The notes: a model not told the origin generated them from the sequence alone. A stretch of DNA of 64,000 bases from Desulfosporosinus sp. Tol-M (GCA_000770645.1 JQID01000071.1:46905-110904), one strand, 5' to 3'. Positions 1 to 10,618 are shown, counted from the first letter of the stretch. Translations and numbers: made by a program.

Positions 1-2
1 CT

Positions 3-776
3 GCACGCGAATTATTTGACGGGGTTTTTGCCTTCATCGGGACAGGGTTGCCCCTTTTAGCTGCCGGTTTAGCTCAACATACTCACGCCCCCAATATGAC
101 GATTATTCTGGAAGCCGGTTCATTAGGATCCAGCATCCAACATTTGCCGGTTTCCGTGGGTGATCCACGCGCGTGTTATATGGCCACAACCCTTTCCACA
201 ACTGCCGACGTCTTTGGCACAATTGCCTGCCGGGGATATTGTTCTCTGGGGGTGCTTGGAGCTGCGGAATGTGACAAATATGGGAATCTTAACTCAACCA
301 CCATAGGTGGTTATTGGCCCACTGGGGTAGGGTCTGAAGCGAAGGGTCCCCGCCGGACACGTCTAACCGGTAGCGGCGGCGCAAACAGCATCGCAAATCT
401 TGCGGATAAGGTAGTTGTAATGATGGTTCACGAAAAACGCCGCTTTCCTGAAAAAGTTGAATATTTGACTTCCTGTGCCGGGGTACGGGGACCAAAAGGA
501 GAAGGGCGTTTTGACTACGGTATTTTTCGGGGAGGGGAGATGGTTGTCATTAGTGATTTAGGCATTCTGAGACCCAATCCGGAGAGCGGAATCCTGGAAC
601 TTGAACAATACTTTCCTGGCGTTGACCCGCAATTTGTGCAAGAAAACACGGGCTGGCCTTTAGTCATCAATAATGCCCGAGAAATGCCAAGTCCGACGAT
701 CAAGGAAATAGACATTTTACGCACGGTTGTCGACCCGGATTGTCTTTATCTAGGGCGCAAAAGTAAACGTTCTTAA
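3..776 (+). CDS. CoA-transferase subunit B family (glutaconate CoA-transferase-like), 5' truncated by window edge
   Basis: Frame stays open to the window start (ARELFDGVFAFIGTGLPLLAAGLAQ...); GTGLPLLAA and EAGSLGSS motifs typical of class I CoA-transferase beta subunits. Confidence 0.75.
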   Translation, partial: ARELFDGVFAFIGTGLPLLAAGLAQHTHAPNMTIILEAGSLGSSIQHLPVSVGDPRACYMATTLSTTADVFGTIACRGYCSLGVLGAAECDKYGNLNSTTIGGYWPTGVGSEAKGPRRTRLTGSGGANSIANLADKVVVMMVHEKRRFPEKVEYLTSCAGVRGPKGEGRFDYGIFRGGEMVVISDLGILRPNPESGILELEQYFPGVDPQFVQENTGWPLVINNAREMPSPTIKEIDILRTVVDPDCLYLGRKSKRS

Positions 777-859
777 TTATAACTATTCAAGCTAACAAGT
801 CAAATGGGGCCGCAACAAACTTGTTTAAATCTCAATACTTATATTCAACCTATCAGATA

Positions 860-1180
860 TTATTTATTATTGCTCTTGAATATCTTCCTATAAATATATC
901 TTAGAGAAAGTATTGGACTTCTCAATAGCATTCTTGGGCCAGAATATTTCATGATTACTTTGATCTTTTTTCTCATTTCCGGCTTATAACAATGGACCTG
1001 ACATTTTGAGCATACGGGCTTCTTATCTCCATAAATACATTTGTCAATACGTTGTTCCGCATAATTTAACAGATACAAACAATCCGTGCATAGTTCACTT
1101 TTCTGGTCATGCATTTTGTTGCAATACATCATAATCATTTTTTGAACTGTTTTTATTTCTAACCGTCTGGAAAAATTCAT
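860..1180 (-). CDS. Nitrous oxide-stimulated promoter family protein (small Cys-rich)
   Basis: CSKCQVHCYKPEMRKKIKVIMKYSGPRML matches the family signature; multiple CxxC motifs. Confidence 0.75.
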   Translation of the reverse strand: MNFSRRLEIKTVQKMIMMYCNKMHDQKSELCTDCLYLLNYAEQRIDKCIYGDKKPVCSKCQVHCYKPEMRKKIKVIMKYSGPRMLLRSPILSLRYIYRKIFKSNNK

Positions 1181-1460
1181 ATTACCCCCACATCATTGAT
1201 ATATCTTCACCACGCATTTTACTATACATAAGATTTATATTGATCTATAAATGCAAAGATCAGCTACAACGCTAGTGTATTAATTACTATTGCTTGCTCC
1301 ATTCTTCTTATCCTGAAGCATTGCTGCCGCTGCAGGATATCTCACATACTGACAAGAACATGCCTTAAAGCAGGCTTCATTTGCCTCATTCCCCCACCTT
1401 GGCTGCAGGATTTCTTTCCGGCTCCCTACCCTATTTTGCATTCTTAATTTACCGTTTCAC

Positions 1461-2306
1461 TTATTCTTTGGCACGCAAAGTACACAGTACCCCGCTTTCC
1501 AGAATACCCTGCAATACTGCACCTCCAAGTGCCCGGGCCTTATCGGCAATTGTCCAACAGTTTTCCTCCTGCCCGCGCGGATCAACATCCCCGATCTTAA
1601 CCTGCTCAGCGATCCATGTATCCGTGCGCAATAAACCTCTTAGCACACCTGTGCATACTGAAAAAACCTCTTCCGGTTGAATCCCGTCATCTATTTCACC
1701 CAAGCTATCGCCTGCAGAAACCTGTTCCCCGATGGTCCGCTTTGCTCTAAAAAATCCAGCCTTAGTCGAATAGAGAACACGCTCCCTTGATATACCCGCT
1801 ACTTCTCCCGGAATGCCCGTATTTGGCTGCGCCTCCCCGTTATAGATCAGCCGTCCCAAGTGATGCCCACGGTTTGTTTCCACGACGACATCGACATCAA
1901 CTCCCGCCGTAAAACCGGGTCCTAAACCAAATGTCCTCCGTGCCATGCTCCGTTTTGTCCCCAAGTTACATTTGGCCATGATTGCATCCACCAAGACCAA
2001 CGGACGCAGCCAGGACAAACCCGCCAACTCAGGATCGACCAAAACCGGTATTTCTCCAGCTCGCCAAGCTGCTTCACATTCCTGAGGCTCTTCGACCCGG
2101 CTCGCCGGAACCCCTTCAACTTGCCAGCGTCCTTCCGGCACGGCCGTCCCAAAACAAACCGGCCAACGAACCATACGGGGCTCAGCTATTTCCGTCATCA
2201 CCACGCGAAACCCTGCTTTTGCCAGCACCCAGCCCACTCCGGAGGCTTGTTCCCCAGCGCCGCGAACTAAAACCACCGGTCCATTCATGGCGAGTCGGTT
2301 TTTCAT
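1461..2306 (-). CDS. yqeB: Selenium-dependent molybdenum cofactor biosynthesis protein YqeB
   Basis: VLVRGAGEQASGVGWVLAKAGFRVVMTEIAEPRMVRWPVCFGTAV N-terminus and GDxLGEIDDG segment typical of the YqeB (EF2563) family. Confidence 0.8.
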   Translation of the reverse strand: MKNRLAMNGPVVLVRGAGEQASGVGWVLAKAGFRVVMTEIAEPRMVRWPVCFGTAVPEGRWQVEGVPASRVEEPQECEAAWRAGEIPVLVDPELAGLSWLRPLVLVDAIMAKCNLGTKRSMARRTFGLGPGFTAGVDVDVVVETNRGHHLGRLIYNGEAQPNTGIPGEVAGISRERVLYSTKAGFFRAKRTIGEQVSAGDSLGEIDDGIQPEEVFSVCTGVLRGLLRTDTWIAEQVKIGDVDPRGQEENCWTIADKARALGGAVLQGILESGVLCTLRAKE

Positions 2307-2417
2307 CCGCTCGATTCTCCCTTCCTATTTTATACCGGCTAAGCATTGTCTTGCTCATGCAACACCTGCTATAAATATTTGTTGACTAGTTATTGGTGTT
2401 GTGAAAATTCCCCGACC

Positions 2418-4721
2418 TCAGTCTTTAGTAATGCCCTCCCGCTTTTCTTTCAAAGCGCGCCAAACTTTTTCAAACGTCAGTGGCAAACTGTTGACCCTTA
2501 TACCCATAGCGTCAAAAATCGCATTGGAGAAACAACCCATCGTCGGATTGGTGGCTCCTTCACCGACTTCCTTTGCCCCCCATGGTCCGGCAGACTCATA
2601 GCTTTCTACCAGTTCGGAATGAATTATCGGCATATCGAGCGCGGTGGGCAACATGTAACCGCCTAAATTTGGATTAAGGATTTTCCCTTGAGTATCGAAC
2701 TTAACCTCTTCCCAGATTGACTCGCCCATACCCATATATAAGGCGCCGTGTACTTGTCCGTGAAGTTGCATGGGATTGATAACCATCCCACAATCGTGGA
2801 CATCCCAGATTTCACGCACATCAATTTCGCCCGTTTCCTCATCAATTTGAACCTCGGTAATTTGAGCACAATAGCTGTAAGCCGGCGAAGTCCCTACCAC
2901 GGCTCCTTTAAACGTGCCGCCTAAACGGGGCACAACGTAAACTCCCCGTCCAAGAAGAGGACCACGTAGGGCGAAGAAACGAGTGGCTGCTTCCTCAAAG
3001 GTAATTGATTTGGCCATCGGACGTGACTTGGAGGAAATAATTCCCAAGCGACATTCCAGGTCATCCGGGGTCAAGCTCATCATCGTGGAAGCCATGTCCA
3101 GAATCTGTTTTTTGATTTCCTCGCCGGCCAGTTTACAAGCGGTACCCGCCATCAAAGTCTGACGACTGGAATAGGCCCCAAAATCATGGGGCGTTGTTTC
3201 TGTATCTGCAGCGATTATTTTCATGTTTTCGTAGCGGTAACCCATACCCTCCGCCGCCATCTGACAAAGGATAGTATCAGAACCCTGCCCAATATCAGTT
3301 GCGCCTGTATAGAGAGTAGCGGCACTACCATCCTCAGCAACCTTGATCATCGCCGCAGATTGAGGCAAATCCGTTCGATAAATGGGATAACCGGCCCCCG
3401 AGACAAAACTCCCAGTGGCAATCCCAATGCCCCTTCCCTTGGGCAGATTACCCTTTTTCGCCCGCCAACCCGAAATTTCGCCCGCTTTTTCCAAGCAAGC
3501 TTTTAACTCACAAGAATTAATTATAAACTCATTCGCAGTAACCGTGTTGGGCCGACGGCAGTTACGAAGCCGGATTTCCAGAGGATCTATGCCTAGTTCC
3601 TTGGCAATGTTATCTAAATGACTTTCAAAAGCGTACTTAGGTTGGGGCGCTCCATGGCCACGTTGGGCCCCGCAGGCCGGTAAGTTCGTATAAACCCTAT
3701 GCAAATCCCATTTGTAATTTTCAAATTCATACGTTAGGGTAAGGAGTGCACCGGCATAGTAAGCACTGGCAATCCCCAGGCTCGTGTAAGCGCCGCCGTC
3801 CATAATGAACTTGGCATACACACCGAGAATCTTTCCGTTTTTGTCCACTCCGGTGGTCATTTCCATATACTCCCTATGACGGCCGCGATTATGAGCAAAC
3901 ATTTCATGCCGATCATAGAAGGTTTTGACCGGACGACCGGTTAGTTTAGAGAGTACGGCCCCGGCAAATTCCAAGCCGGTAGGTTCCAGCTTCCCGCCGA
4001 AACCACCGCCGACGTAAGTTTTGATAATCCGGACGTCACCCATTTTCAGCCCAAACTCCCGGGCAATATAATGCTGGAAATAATGGGGGGACTGAGTGCT
4101 CGAATAAATAGTCAGCTTGTTATCCTGCCAAATGGAAACCGCAGAATGTGGTTCAATAGGCGCCTGGTAAGTGCGCTGTCCCACAAAGTAATCGGTTCGA
4201 ACATAGTAGGCCTCAGCAAAAGCTTTATCCACGTCACCGAAGTTTTGATGAATTTCGGTATTTATATTAAGTGGATATTCATCGTGAATCTGAGGCGCCC
4301 CTTCGTCCATAGCATGAAGTGGATCAAGTACGGCGGGAAGAACCTCGTACTCCACCTTGATCAGTTTCAAGGCTTTATAGCAAGTTTCTTCATCGATGCA
4401 AGCTACAGCGGCCACTTTATCACCGACAAAACGAACCTTGTCACTGCAAAAGATATTTTCATCCCAACGGGCTGGGCTAATGCCATATTTTAGGGTCGGT
4501 ACGTCCTTATGGGTAATTACAGCTTTAACACCCGGTAATTTTTCAGCTTCCGATGTGTCGATGCTCAGGATCTTGGCATGAGCATAAGGACTTCCTAGAA
4601 TTTTGCCAAAAAGCATATTGGGGAATTTTAAGTCACCAGTATATTTGGCAGCACCCGTTGCTTTTTCCCGACCATCAATTTTGGGTACGCTTTTGCCAAT
4701 TACAGCATAGTTATCACTCAT
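2418..4721 (-). CDS. Xanthine dehydrogenase-family molybdopterin-binding subunit
   Basis: 767 aa; GGGFGGK, ATDIGQGSDT and GAKEVGEG motifs of the molybdenum hydroxylase large subunit. Confidence 0.9.
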   Translation of the reverse strand: MSDNYAVIGKSVPKIDGREKATGAAKYTGDLKFPNMLFGKILGSPYAHAKILSIDTSEAEKLPGVKAVITHKDVPTLKYGISPARWDENIFCSDKVRFVGDKVAAVACIDEETCYKALKLIKVEYEVLPAVLDPLHAMDEGAPQIHDEYPLNINTEIHQNFGDVDKAFAEAYYVRTDYFVGQRTYQAPIEPHSAVSIWQDNKLTIYSSTQSPHYFQHYIAREFGLKMGDVRIIKTYVGGGFGGKLEPTGLEFAGAVLSKLTGRPVKTFYDRHEMFAHNRGRHREYMEMTTGVDKNGKILGVYAKFIMDGGAYTSLGIASAYYAGALLTLTYEFENYKWDLHRVYTNLPACGAQRGHGAPQPKYAFESHLDNIAKELGIDPLEIRLRNCRRPNTVTANEFIINSCELKACLEKAGEISGWRAKKGNLPKGRGIGIATGSFVSGAGYPIYRTDLPQSAAMIKVAEDGSAATLYTGATDIGQGSDTILCQMAAEGMGYRYENMKIIAADTETTPHDFGAYSSRQTLMAGTACKLAGEEIKKQILDMASTMMSLTPDDLECRLGIISSKSRPMAKSITFEEAATRFFALRGPLLGRGVYVVPRLGGTFKGAVVGTSPAYSYCAQITEVQIDEETGEIDVREIWDVHDCGMVINPMQLHGQVHGALYMGMGESIWEEVKFDTQGKILNPNLGGYMLPTALDMPIIHSELVESYESAGPWGAKEVGEGATNPTMGCFSNAIFDAMGIRVNSLPLTFEKVWRALKEKREGITKD

Positions 4722-5238
4722 TGCTTATCACCTCTTGATCATTAGGTTCCTCTGTAGCTTTAAGGATGGCCTTGACAATGTTCACATATCCAGTACACCT
4801 GCACAGATTGCCAGCAATGGCTTCCCGAACCTCATGCTCAGTAGGATGAGGGTTTGTGGTTAATAAAGCCTTGGCCGAAAGAATCATCCCCGGAGAGCAA
4901 TATCCGCACTGTATAGCACCGTTATTAATAAACGATTCTTGAATCTTATCCAATTGAGCACTCTCCGCGACCCCTTCAATGGTAGTAATCTTATATCCGT
5001 CGGCTTCAACTGCCAGGATCAGACATGAATCAACGGGTTTCCCTTCAATGAGAACCGTGCATGAGCCGCAATCACCAAGTTCGCATCCTTTTTTTGTTCC
5101 GGTAAGGTCTAGTTCATCTCGTAAAACGTTAACCAGCAGAGTATTCGCTTTAACGACCCGTGTGTAATCATCCCCGTTAACATTAATGGTGATCATATAG
5201 TGTTGAATGCCCTGTTTATCGGTAATTACCTGTGCCAT
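4714..5238 (-). CDS. Molybdenum hydroxylase 2Fe-2S subunit
   Basis: CELGDCGSCTVLIEGKPVDSC and QCGYCSPGMI...NLCRCTGY cluster motifs; overlaps the large subunit by 8 bp. Confidence 0.93.
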   Translation of the reverse strand: MAQVITDKQGIQHYMITINVNGDDYTRVVKANTLLVNVLRDELDLTGTKKGCELGDCGSCTVLIEGKPVDSCLILAVEADGYKITTIEGVAESAQLDKIQESFINNGAIQCGYCSPGMILSAKALLTTNPHPTEHEVREAIAGNLCRCTGYVNIVKAILKATEEPNDQEVISNE

Positions 5239-5254
5239 TATTCTCCCTCCTTCC

Positions 5255-6124
5255 TTAGATATGCCCCTCGTTTATTGCCTTGCGCAACGCTCTTTTGGTA
5301 AAAACGCGTATTAGGTCCCGACGATATTCTGCAGAACCTCGAATATCTGAAATAGGTTTGCTTTCGCCGGAAGCCATCACCCCAGCTTCGGCCAGCAGGT
5401 CATCACTAATGATTTTCCCCCGTAGAAAGTTTTCCGTTTCTCGGGCCCGTATCGGGGTTGGGGCCGCGGCACCAATTGTAATCTTCGCTTCCGTAATTGT
5501 TTCTCCGTTTACGGTCACTGCCACGGCAAGGCCTACTACTGCCAGTGCCCCAGACCGACGTAAACCGAACTTGATATAGTTACTCCCAGTTGACGCTTGA
5601 TCAGGAATAACAATTTCCGCCAAAATTTCATTGTGAGCGATTAAAGTCTTCATCGGACCGGTAAACAAATCTTCCAATAACATCATTCTTTCGCCATTGG
5701 TTCCAACAAGCTTAATTGTAGCTCCCAAAGCAATAAGAATCGGGGGAAGATCCGCAGAAGGAACGGCACTACAAAGATTACCCCCTACAGTCCCAATATT
5801 TCGAATCTGGTTTGAGGCCATATGATGTGCAGCTTCAGATACTGACAAGTATTTATCATTTAATATTGGAGAATTAACCAGGTCATTGTGTGTTGCCCGA
5901 GCCCCAATAACAACACCTTTTCCGGTAACGTATTCTATTTTTTTTAAATTTTCTAATTTTTTTAGGGAAATAAGAATTTCAGGAGTCAGTAGTCCACTTT
6001 TCATTTTTGCAATGACGTCGGTACCTCCGGCTAGGACCATGGCTTTGGAACCAAAACGATCGAGCGCTTCGCATGTTTCTGCTAAACTATCCGGCGCATA
6101 ATAATCGAAATCAGGTAGATACAT
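5255..6124 (-). CDS. Molybdenum hydroxylase FAD-binding subunit
   Basis: AGGTDVIAKMKSG and TVGGNLCSAVPSAD FAD motifs; ATG at 6124 has a GAGGGG RBS, shorter than the supplied ORF. Confidence 0.9.
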   Translation of the reverse strand: MYLPDFDYYAPDSLAETCEALDRFGSKAMVLAGGTDVIAKMKSGLLTPEILISLKKLENLKKIEYVTGKGVVIGARATHNDLVNSPILNDKYLSVSEAAHHMASNQIRNIGTVGGNLCSAVPSADLPPILIALGATIKLVGTNGERMMLLEDLFTGPMKTLIAHNEILAEIVIPDQASTGSNYIKFGLRRSGALAVVGLAVAVTVNGETITEAKITIGAAAPTPIRARETENFLRGKIISDDLLAEAGVMASGESKPISDIRGSAEYRRDLIRVFTKRALRKAINEGHI

Positions 6125-6458
6125 CTTAATCCCCTCCTCAAGTAAAAGATCAGGTCTTATGTCTAAGGTGGCACAAAATACTGGGCGTTTTCTATGGGAA
6201 ACGTCGTTTTCTTCCATGCTTTTATTCTACCATGTAGTCTGCTTAATAAAAAGGTAACCTACGCCGAACGGTGAGAATTTACCTGTGATCAGTTAATATC
6301 CTCCTTCCAAAGGAAACCCGCCAACCAATCCAAGCAAAATTACTTTTATCGGCAATAAAGCCCTAGAAATTCTTATTGGCATGTCATGATCATGCTAACT
6401 AAATCTAGGGCTATCTCTGTTCATTATGCCATTTTTCCTCTGGGGTTTATTCTAATTT

Positions 6459-7238
6459 TTAACCCATAAATTCGGTTATTTCCCTGGCTAATTCTTTGGC
6501 AGCCTCTGCTGCCAAGCGCATTTTCTCCTCCGTAAAAGAATTACTAAATCCTACAATATATATAGACGCTAAAAACATACCACGTTTATCAAGCAGTGCA
6601 ACACTCACAGCGTTAACCCCATAGATATATTCCTCATAATCAGTGGCATATCCTTGTTTCCGTACCTGCAGGAGATCTACCAGATATTCATCAACATCAT
6701 CAATCGTGTTTTCCGTAAACTTTGGCAAGTTTCTCTCCATAATTATCTTCTTTTGAGAATCCTCATCCAAATTTGCTAAGAAAGACTTGGCAGGCGCTCC
6801 GGCAAAGAAAGGAAGCCTTGCCCCAATGGGAGCAGATATTTTCAGTACTAACGGGCTATCAGCCTTTTCGATGATTGTTATCCCATACTCATCAAAACAG
6901 GCTAAGAAAACCGTCCCAACAAAATCGCGTGCCAATTCTATCATATATGGACGTGCTATACTCTTTAAACTAACTGAAGCTAATGATTGATTACTTAGTT
7001 GGATCAATGCCGGCCCCAGCCTAAATTTTTTGGTTAATTCATCTTGGCATAAAACACCTAAATCAAGAAAAGCTTGAGTAACTCCATAGACCGTACTTTT
7101 GTTAAAATTTAATTGCCGTGAAATATCACTTACCCCAAAAGTCCCTTGGGCTTTAGCAATTTCTTTTAAAATTGTAAACGCTTTATATACCATTGGGGCA
7201 CTATAATTGTTACTCTCTTTTGGTGCCATCTTTATCAC
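6459..7238 (-). CDS. IclR-family transcriptional regulator
   Basis: N-terminal HTH (FTILKEIAKAQGTFGVSDISRQLNFNKSTVYGVTQAFLDLGVL) plus C-terminal IclR effector domain. Confidence 0.88.
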   Translation of the reverse strand: MIKMAPKESNNYSAPMVYKAFTILKEIAKAQGTFGVSDISRQLNFNKSTVYGVTQAFLDLGVLCQDELTKKFRLGPALIQLSNQSLASVSLKSIARPYMIELARDFVGTVFLACFDEYGITIIEKADSPLVLKISAPIGARLPFFAGAPAKSFLANLDEDSQKKIIMERNLPKFTENTIDDVDEYLVDLLQVRKQGYATDYEEYIYGVNAVSVALLDKRGMFLASIYIVGFSNSFTEEKMRLAAEAAKELAREITEFMG

Positions 7239-7660
7239 CGGTTGACCTTTCGTTAAAACATCTTTATATGTTCCTATCCAATATTTAAAACTATGTCAGT
7301 TTTTTCTCTAAATCAGCTTTCTATCGGGCAACATGCCATCGCATGGAGAGGCTCAGCAACAGGTTGTCGAAAAAATACAAAAAAGTCAGATTCAGATATA
7401 TGACTCTGACCGACCTTACTGAATATGTGACTACCACATTTCCTGTAATTGAAACTGCGGCTAATATTATTACAAACCAATTTTCTTCTTAACTCAACTG
7501 CCCCCTATTACTGATTAATATAAAGTCTTTTTCTTGAACATCTTAACGATTATTTCTCAATTCTAAATTTCGAATATTTATGTTAAAATTAAAGGATATT
7601 GACATCTTCGGATGGAATAGAGAGAGAACGATCAAAATCTGGAAAGTTCGGAGGGACTTT

Positions 7661-8899
7661 ATGAACAAACGAACCAGGTCAATAATGGCTGTAGTTGGTA
7701 GTTCTGTGGCTATCTTCTGGCCGGGCGCCCTGATCTTTGGCTACGTTGGCGTAATGGGCCCCTATTGGCAGCAACTTTTTCTTGTAGGAAAGGGTGCAAT
7801 CGGTAACTGCCAGTTCTTTGTCTTAACTTCTTTGGGGATCTTTATGTTTCTTGTTGGAAAATTGCAGGAAAAAATCGGAGCAAGAGCCATGGTTACTATT
7901 GGCACATTAATCTGCAGTCTGGCCGTAGTAGTTGCTACCTTTGCCACAAACCTGAACATGATCTATCTTTGGGCTTTCTTGACCGGTACTGGTTCCTGTT
8001 TTGTCTATACTCCTTGTTTGACAACAGTACAGCAGTGGTGGCCCGGGCGAAGAGGGTTGGTTTCGGGGATCGTCAATTTTTTTTTCGGTATTTCAGCTGC
8101 GATTATGTCCCCACTTTTTAGCAGTATGCTTAAAACGATGGGTTATCAATCCATGAATATCCTCGCGGCTGTCCTGGTATTAATCTTAGGTATTATTTCT
8201 GCACAGTTTATCGAAATGCCGGAGCGCGTCAAACTAAACACCGAAGATAGTGAACCCGGGTCAAGTGCAGTTATAGTTTCCCAGTTAACGCAGAAGGTTT
8301 CTTTAACTGTCGGGCAAGCCGTGAGGACCAAAAGTTTCTGGTTTCTTTGGTTGGTTTGGGCGTTTCAAGGGGCAGCGTGTATTGCAATGGTTACTCTCTC
8401 GGTGAATTTTGGGCTTTCTAAAGGCTTTTCCATGAATGAAGCGGTCTTTATTTTGATCGCATTTAATCTCATGAGTGGTTTTAGCAGGCTTATCACCGGT
8501 TATACCTCTGATATTGTAGGTAGAAATGTCACGATGAGTATTACCTTTTTTGCTGCGGGCGCCGCTTATTTCTTCTTGACCGGAACCCAAAATCTAATGG
8601 TTATAGCCCTACTTGTAGCAGTTATAGGTTTTGCTTTCGGAACCCTTTTTGCCGTATCAGCTCCACTGATTACTGATTTTTTTGGCTTAAAACACTTCGG
8701 GGCCATATATGGTCTCGTCTTTACGGCGTATGGTTTTATTTCCGGTATCCTGGGCCCTTCTCTTAGCGGATATTTAATCGATATGAACAAGGGCAACTAC
8801 ACGCCTGTATTTACCTATTTGGGAGTTTTCTGTTTATTCTCCGGGGCACTAATTCGTTTCGCAGTGCCTGCGGTTCAAATTCAAAAGCGCCGGTTATAA
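7661..8899 (+). CDS. MFS transporter (OFA/oxalate-formate antiporter-like)
   Basis: About 12 hydrophobic segments; ATG at 7661 preceded by GGAGGG RBS; WWPGRRGLVSG motif. Confidence 0.85.
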   Translation: MNKRTRSIMAVVGSSVAIFWPGALIFGYVGVMGPYWQQLFLVGKGAIGNCQFFVLTSLGIFMFLVGKLQEKIGARAMVTIGTLICSLAVVVATFATNLNMIYLWAFLTGTGSCFVYTPCLTTVQQWWPGRRGLVSGIVNFFFGISAAIMSPLFSSMLKTMGYQSMNILAAVLVLILGIISAQFIEMPERVKLNTEDSEPGSSAVIVSQLTQKVSLTVGQAVRTKSFWFLWLVWAFQGAACIAMVTLSVNFGLSKGFSMNEAVFILIAFNLMSGFSRLITGYTSDIVGRNVTMSITFFAAGAAYFFLTGTQNLMVIALLVAVIGFAFGTLFAVSAPLITDFFGLKHFGAIYGLVFTAYGFISGILGPSLSGYLIDMNKGNYTPVFTYLGVFCLFSGALIRFAVPAVQIQKRRL

Positions 8900-8930
8900 T
8901 TGGTCTTTAGGGATCCCTTATCCAAGCGTT

Positions 8931-9026
8931 AGCTGGAAACCCATCTTCCAATAGGCTATAAGGTTTGGCTCTCGCTTGGCGATTTTTCCAACCAGTTTTC
9001 TGCCCTTGTCTTATGGGTTTCCAGCT
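8931..9026. other. Long inverted repeat between convergent genes, possible terminator or structured RNA
   Basis: agctggaaacccat (8931-8944) is the exact reverse complement of atgggtttccagct (9013-9026), followed by ttttt. Confidence 0.55.
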
Positions 9027-9108
9027 TTTTGTATCTTCTCCCAGCCCATTAAACCAGGCTTAATTAAATTGCAGCAGGACTGGGACTAGATACATTGATA
9101 ATTAGCAA

Positions 9109-9642
9109 TTATGCGCCGGGGAGAGGATTCTTAGCCGGACCGTAAGTCCCGATAAGAGTAGCCGTGGTGATAGTCTGGGGTAAAACAACTTTAGCAAACT
9201 CAGCGAAATCGGCATTAGCTGGAATTTCCAAATTAGCAGTCTTCAGCGCATATAAGGTAAATACATAGCGATGAGCAGCGTCAGGCGGCCAAGGAGCTCC
9301 ATAGCCGGCTTTGAAACCTGGAACCTGGAAAGCGGTAATAAAATCACTATTGAGTTCCTTGGCGCCAGCTGGTATGTTTCCGGCAGGGCTTGCTCCTTCA
9401 GGCAGATTATTAGCAGAAGCGGGAATATTATAAATCATCCAATGGGCAAAGCAGCGGGGGAAGTTAAAAAACGCCGGTACATCTGGGTCTGTAAGGGCAA
9501 GAGCGAAACTCTGGGTTCCGGCAGGGGCATCTTCCCAGCTTAAGGCAGGAGAAACCTGATTCATCTCCGCGAATTTTTCAGGAATTGTTCCGCCGTTTTC
9601 AAAGGCGGAAGACTTAAGGCTAAAGATTTTTTGCTCGGACAT
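9109..9642 (-). CDS. YbhB/YbcL family Raf kinase inhibitor-like (PEBP) protein
   Basis: SPALSWEDAPAGTQSFALALTDPDVP and FAHWMIYNIPA motifs. Confidence 0.92.
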   Translation of the reverse strand: MSEQKIFSLKSSAFENGGTIPEKFAEMNQVSPALSWEDAPAGTQSFALALTDPDVPAFFNFPRCFAHWMIYNIPASANNLPEGASPAGNIPAGAKELNSDFITAFQVPGFKAGYGAPWPPDAAHRYVFTLYALKTANLEIPANADFAEFAKVVLPQTITTATLIGTYGPAKNPLPGA

Positions 9643-9997
9643 AACTATCCCTCCTAATTAATTGATAATAGACAAAATTTTTACTTTACTTTTACTTTAT
9701 TTTTCTCTTTATCTTTCTCTTTATCCTTACTTTCCTCCTTTCCTTTGTGAATTTCTAGATCAATACTTAAAAATCCTGCTTTACAGTTGGAGAAAGATTT
9801 ACTTTTAATTTGACTTACTTTGACCTATTTTGACAATAAACTATCCTGCATGATTACAGTTAGATTAATCTTACGAATGCGCGATTGTCGCACAATAATT
9901 GCAGGAAAAGGAGGCCTTGGGGTGGAATAATATTTGGTGTGGAGTATCGCAAAGTTAAGTTTCTAAGCCGCGACACCGGTAGCAAGGAGGAATTTTG

Positions 9998-10618
9998 ATG
10001 AGTAAAGAAGCTCTGATTACCAAGATTATTGACCTTGAATGGAACATGTTTCATAATGTGTCCAATATCGGCGGAAAAGCGTCTTGCCAGGATAATCCGG
10101 AAACTTTTAAGATTATGCGGCATAGCCAGGCGGTAAGTTGGTCGGAGGACACTCTGGAAAGTTATCTGAATGATCTCTCCAAAGCACAGGAAATCAAAAG
10201 AAACTTGTTAACCGAAAAATATGCCCGGATGATGCAATATACCTCCCCGTTGGAGTACGCGAAAATCGAACACAGACTCCCCTCTTTGGATCCGGAAATT
10301 ATTCCGTTGATCGACAAGATTGTTAAAATTGTTATGGAATGGGAAGAGGAACTTTCAGTCAAATTCCCTAATATTCTGAAAAGGGGCAGGCCCATTTCCA
10401 GTACGAACGATTCTATGTTTGTAACGTCTGTTGAAACGTATTTACGCGGAGAACTTATGACTTATTCCCAAAGGACTTTGGAATTATACTATCAAAATGT
10501 CTTAAAGCAGCAGTCCGAACGTATCAATGGCTCAGAAATCACCCTTTTATATATGGTTAAACAATACGGTTTTAATACGTTGGCGGAGGCCAATGAAAAA
10601 CTGGAACCTAAATTTTGA
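9998..10618 (+). CDS. DUF4125 family protein
   Basis: IIDLEWNMFHNVSNIGGKASCQDNPETFKIMRHSQ...SYLNDL...NLLTEKYARMM pattern; AAGGAGG RBS. Confidence 0.8.
   Translation: MSKEALITKIIDLEWNMFHNVSNIGGKASCQDNPETFKIMRHSQAVSWSEDTLESYLNDLSKAQEIKRNLLTEKYARMMQYTSPLEYAKIEHRLPSLDPEIIPLIDKIVKIVMEWEEELSVKFPNILKRGRPISSTNDSMFVTSVETYLRGELMTYSQRTLELYYQNVLKQQSERINGSEITLLYMVKQYGFNTLAEANEKLEPKF

Noticed and set aside
1982-2374. Plus-strand 130-aa ORF antisense to yqeB
   Set aside because: Proline/arginine-rich shadow ORF opposite a clear CDS.
4071-4493. Plus-strand 140-aa ORF antisense to the Mo-hydroxylase large subunit
   Set aside because: Shadow ORF; the opposite strand encodes a well-supported enzyme.
7342-7491. 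Small ORF MERLSNRLSKKYKKVRFRYMTLTDLTEYVTTTFPVIETAANIITNQFSS upstream of the MFS gene
   Set aside because: No convincing RBS or recognised family; could be a gene remnant but evidence is insufficient.
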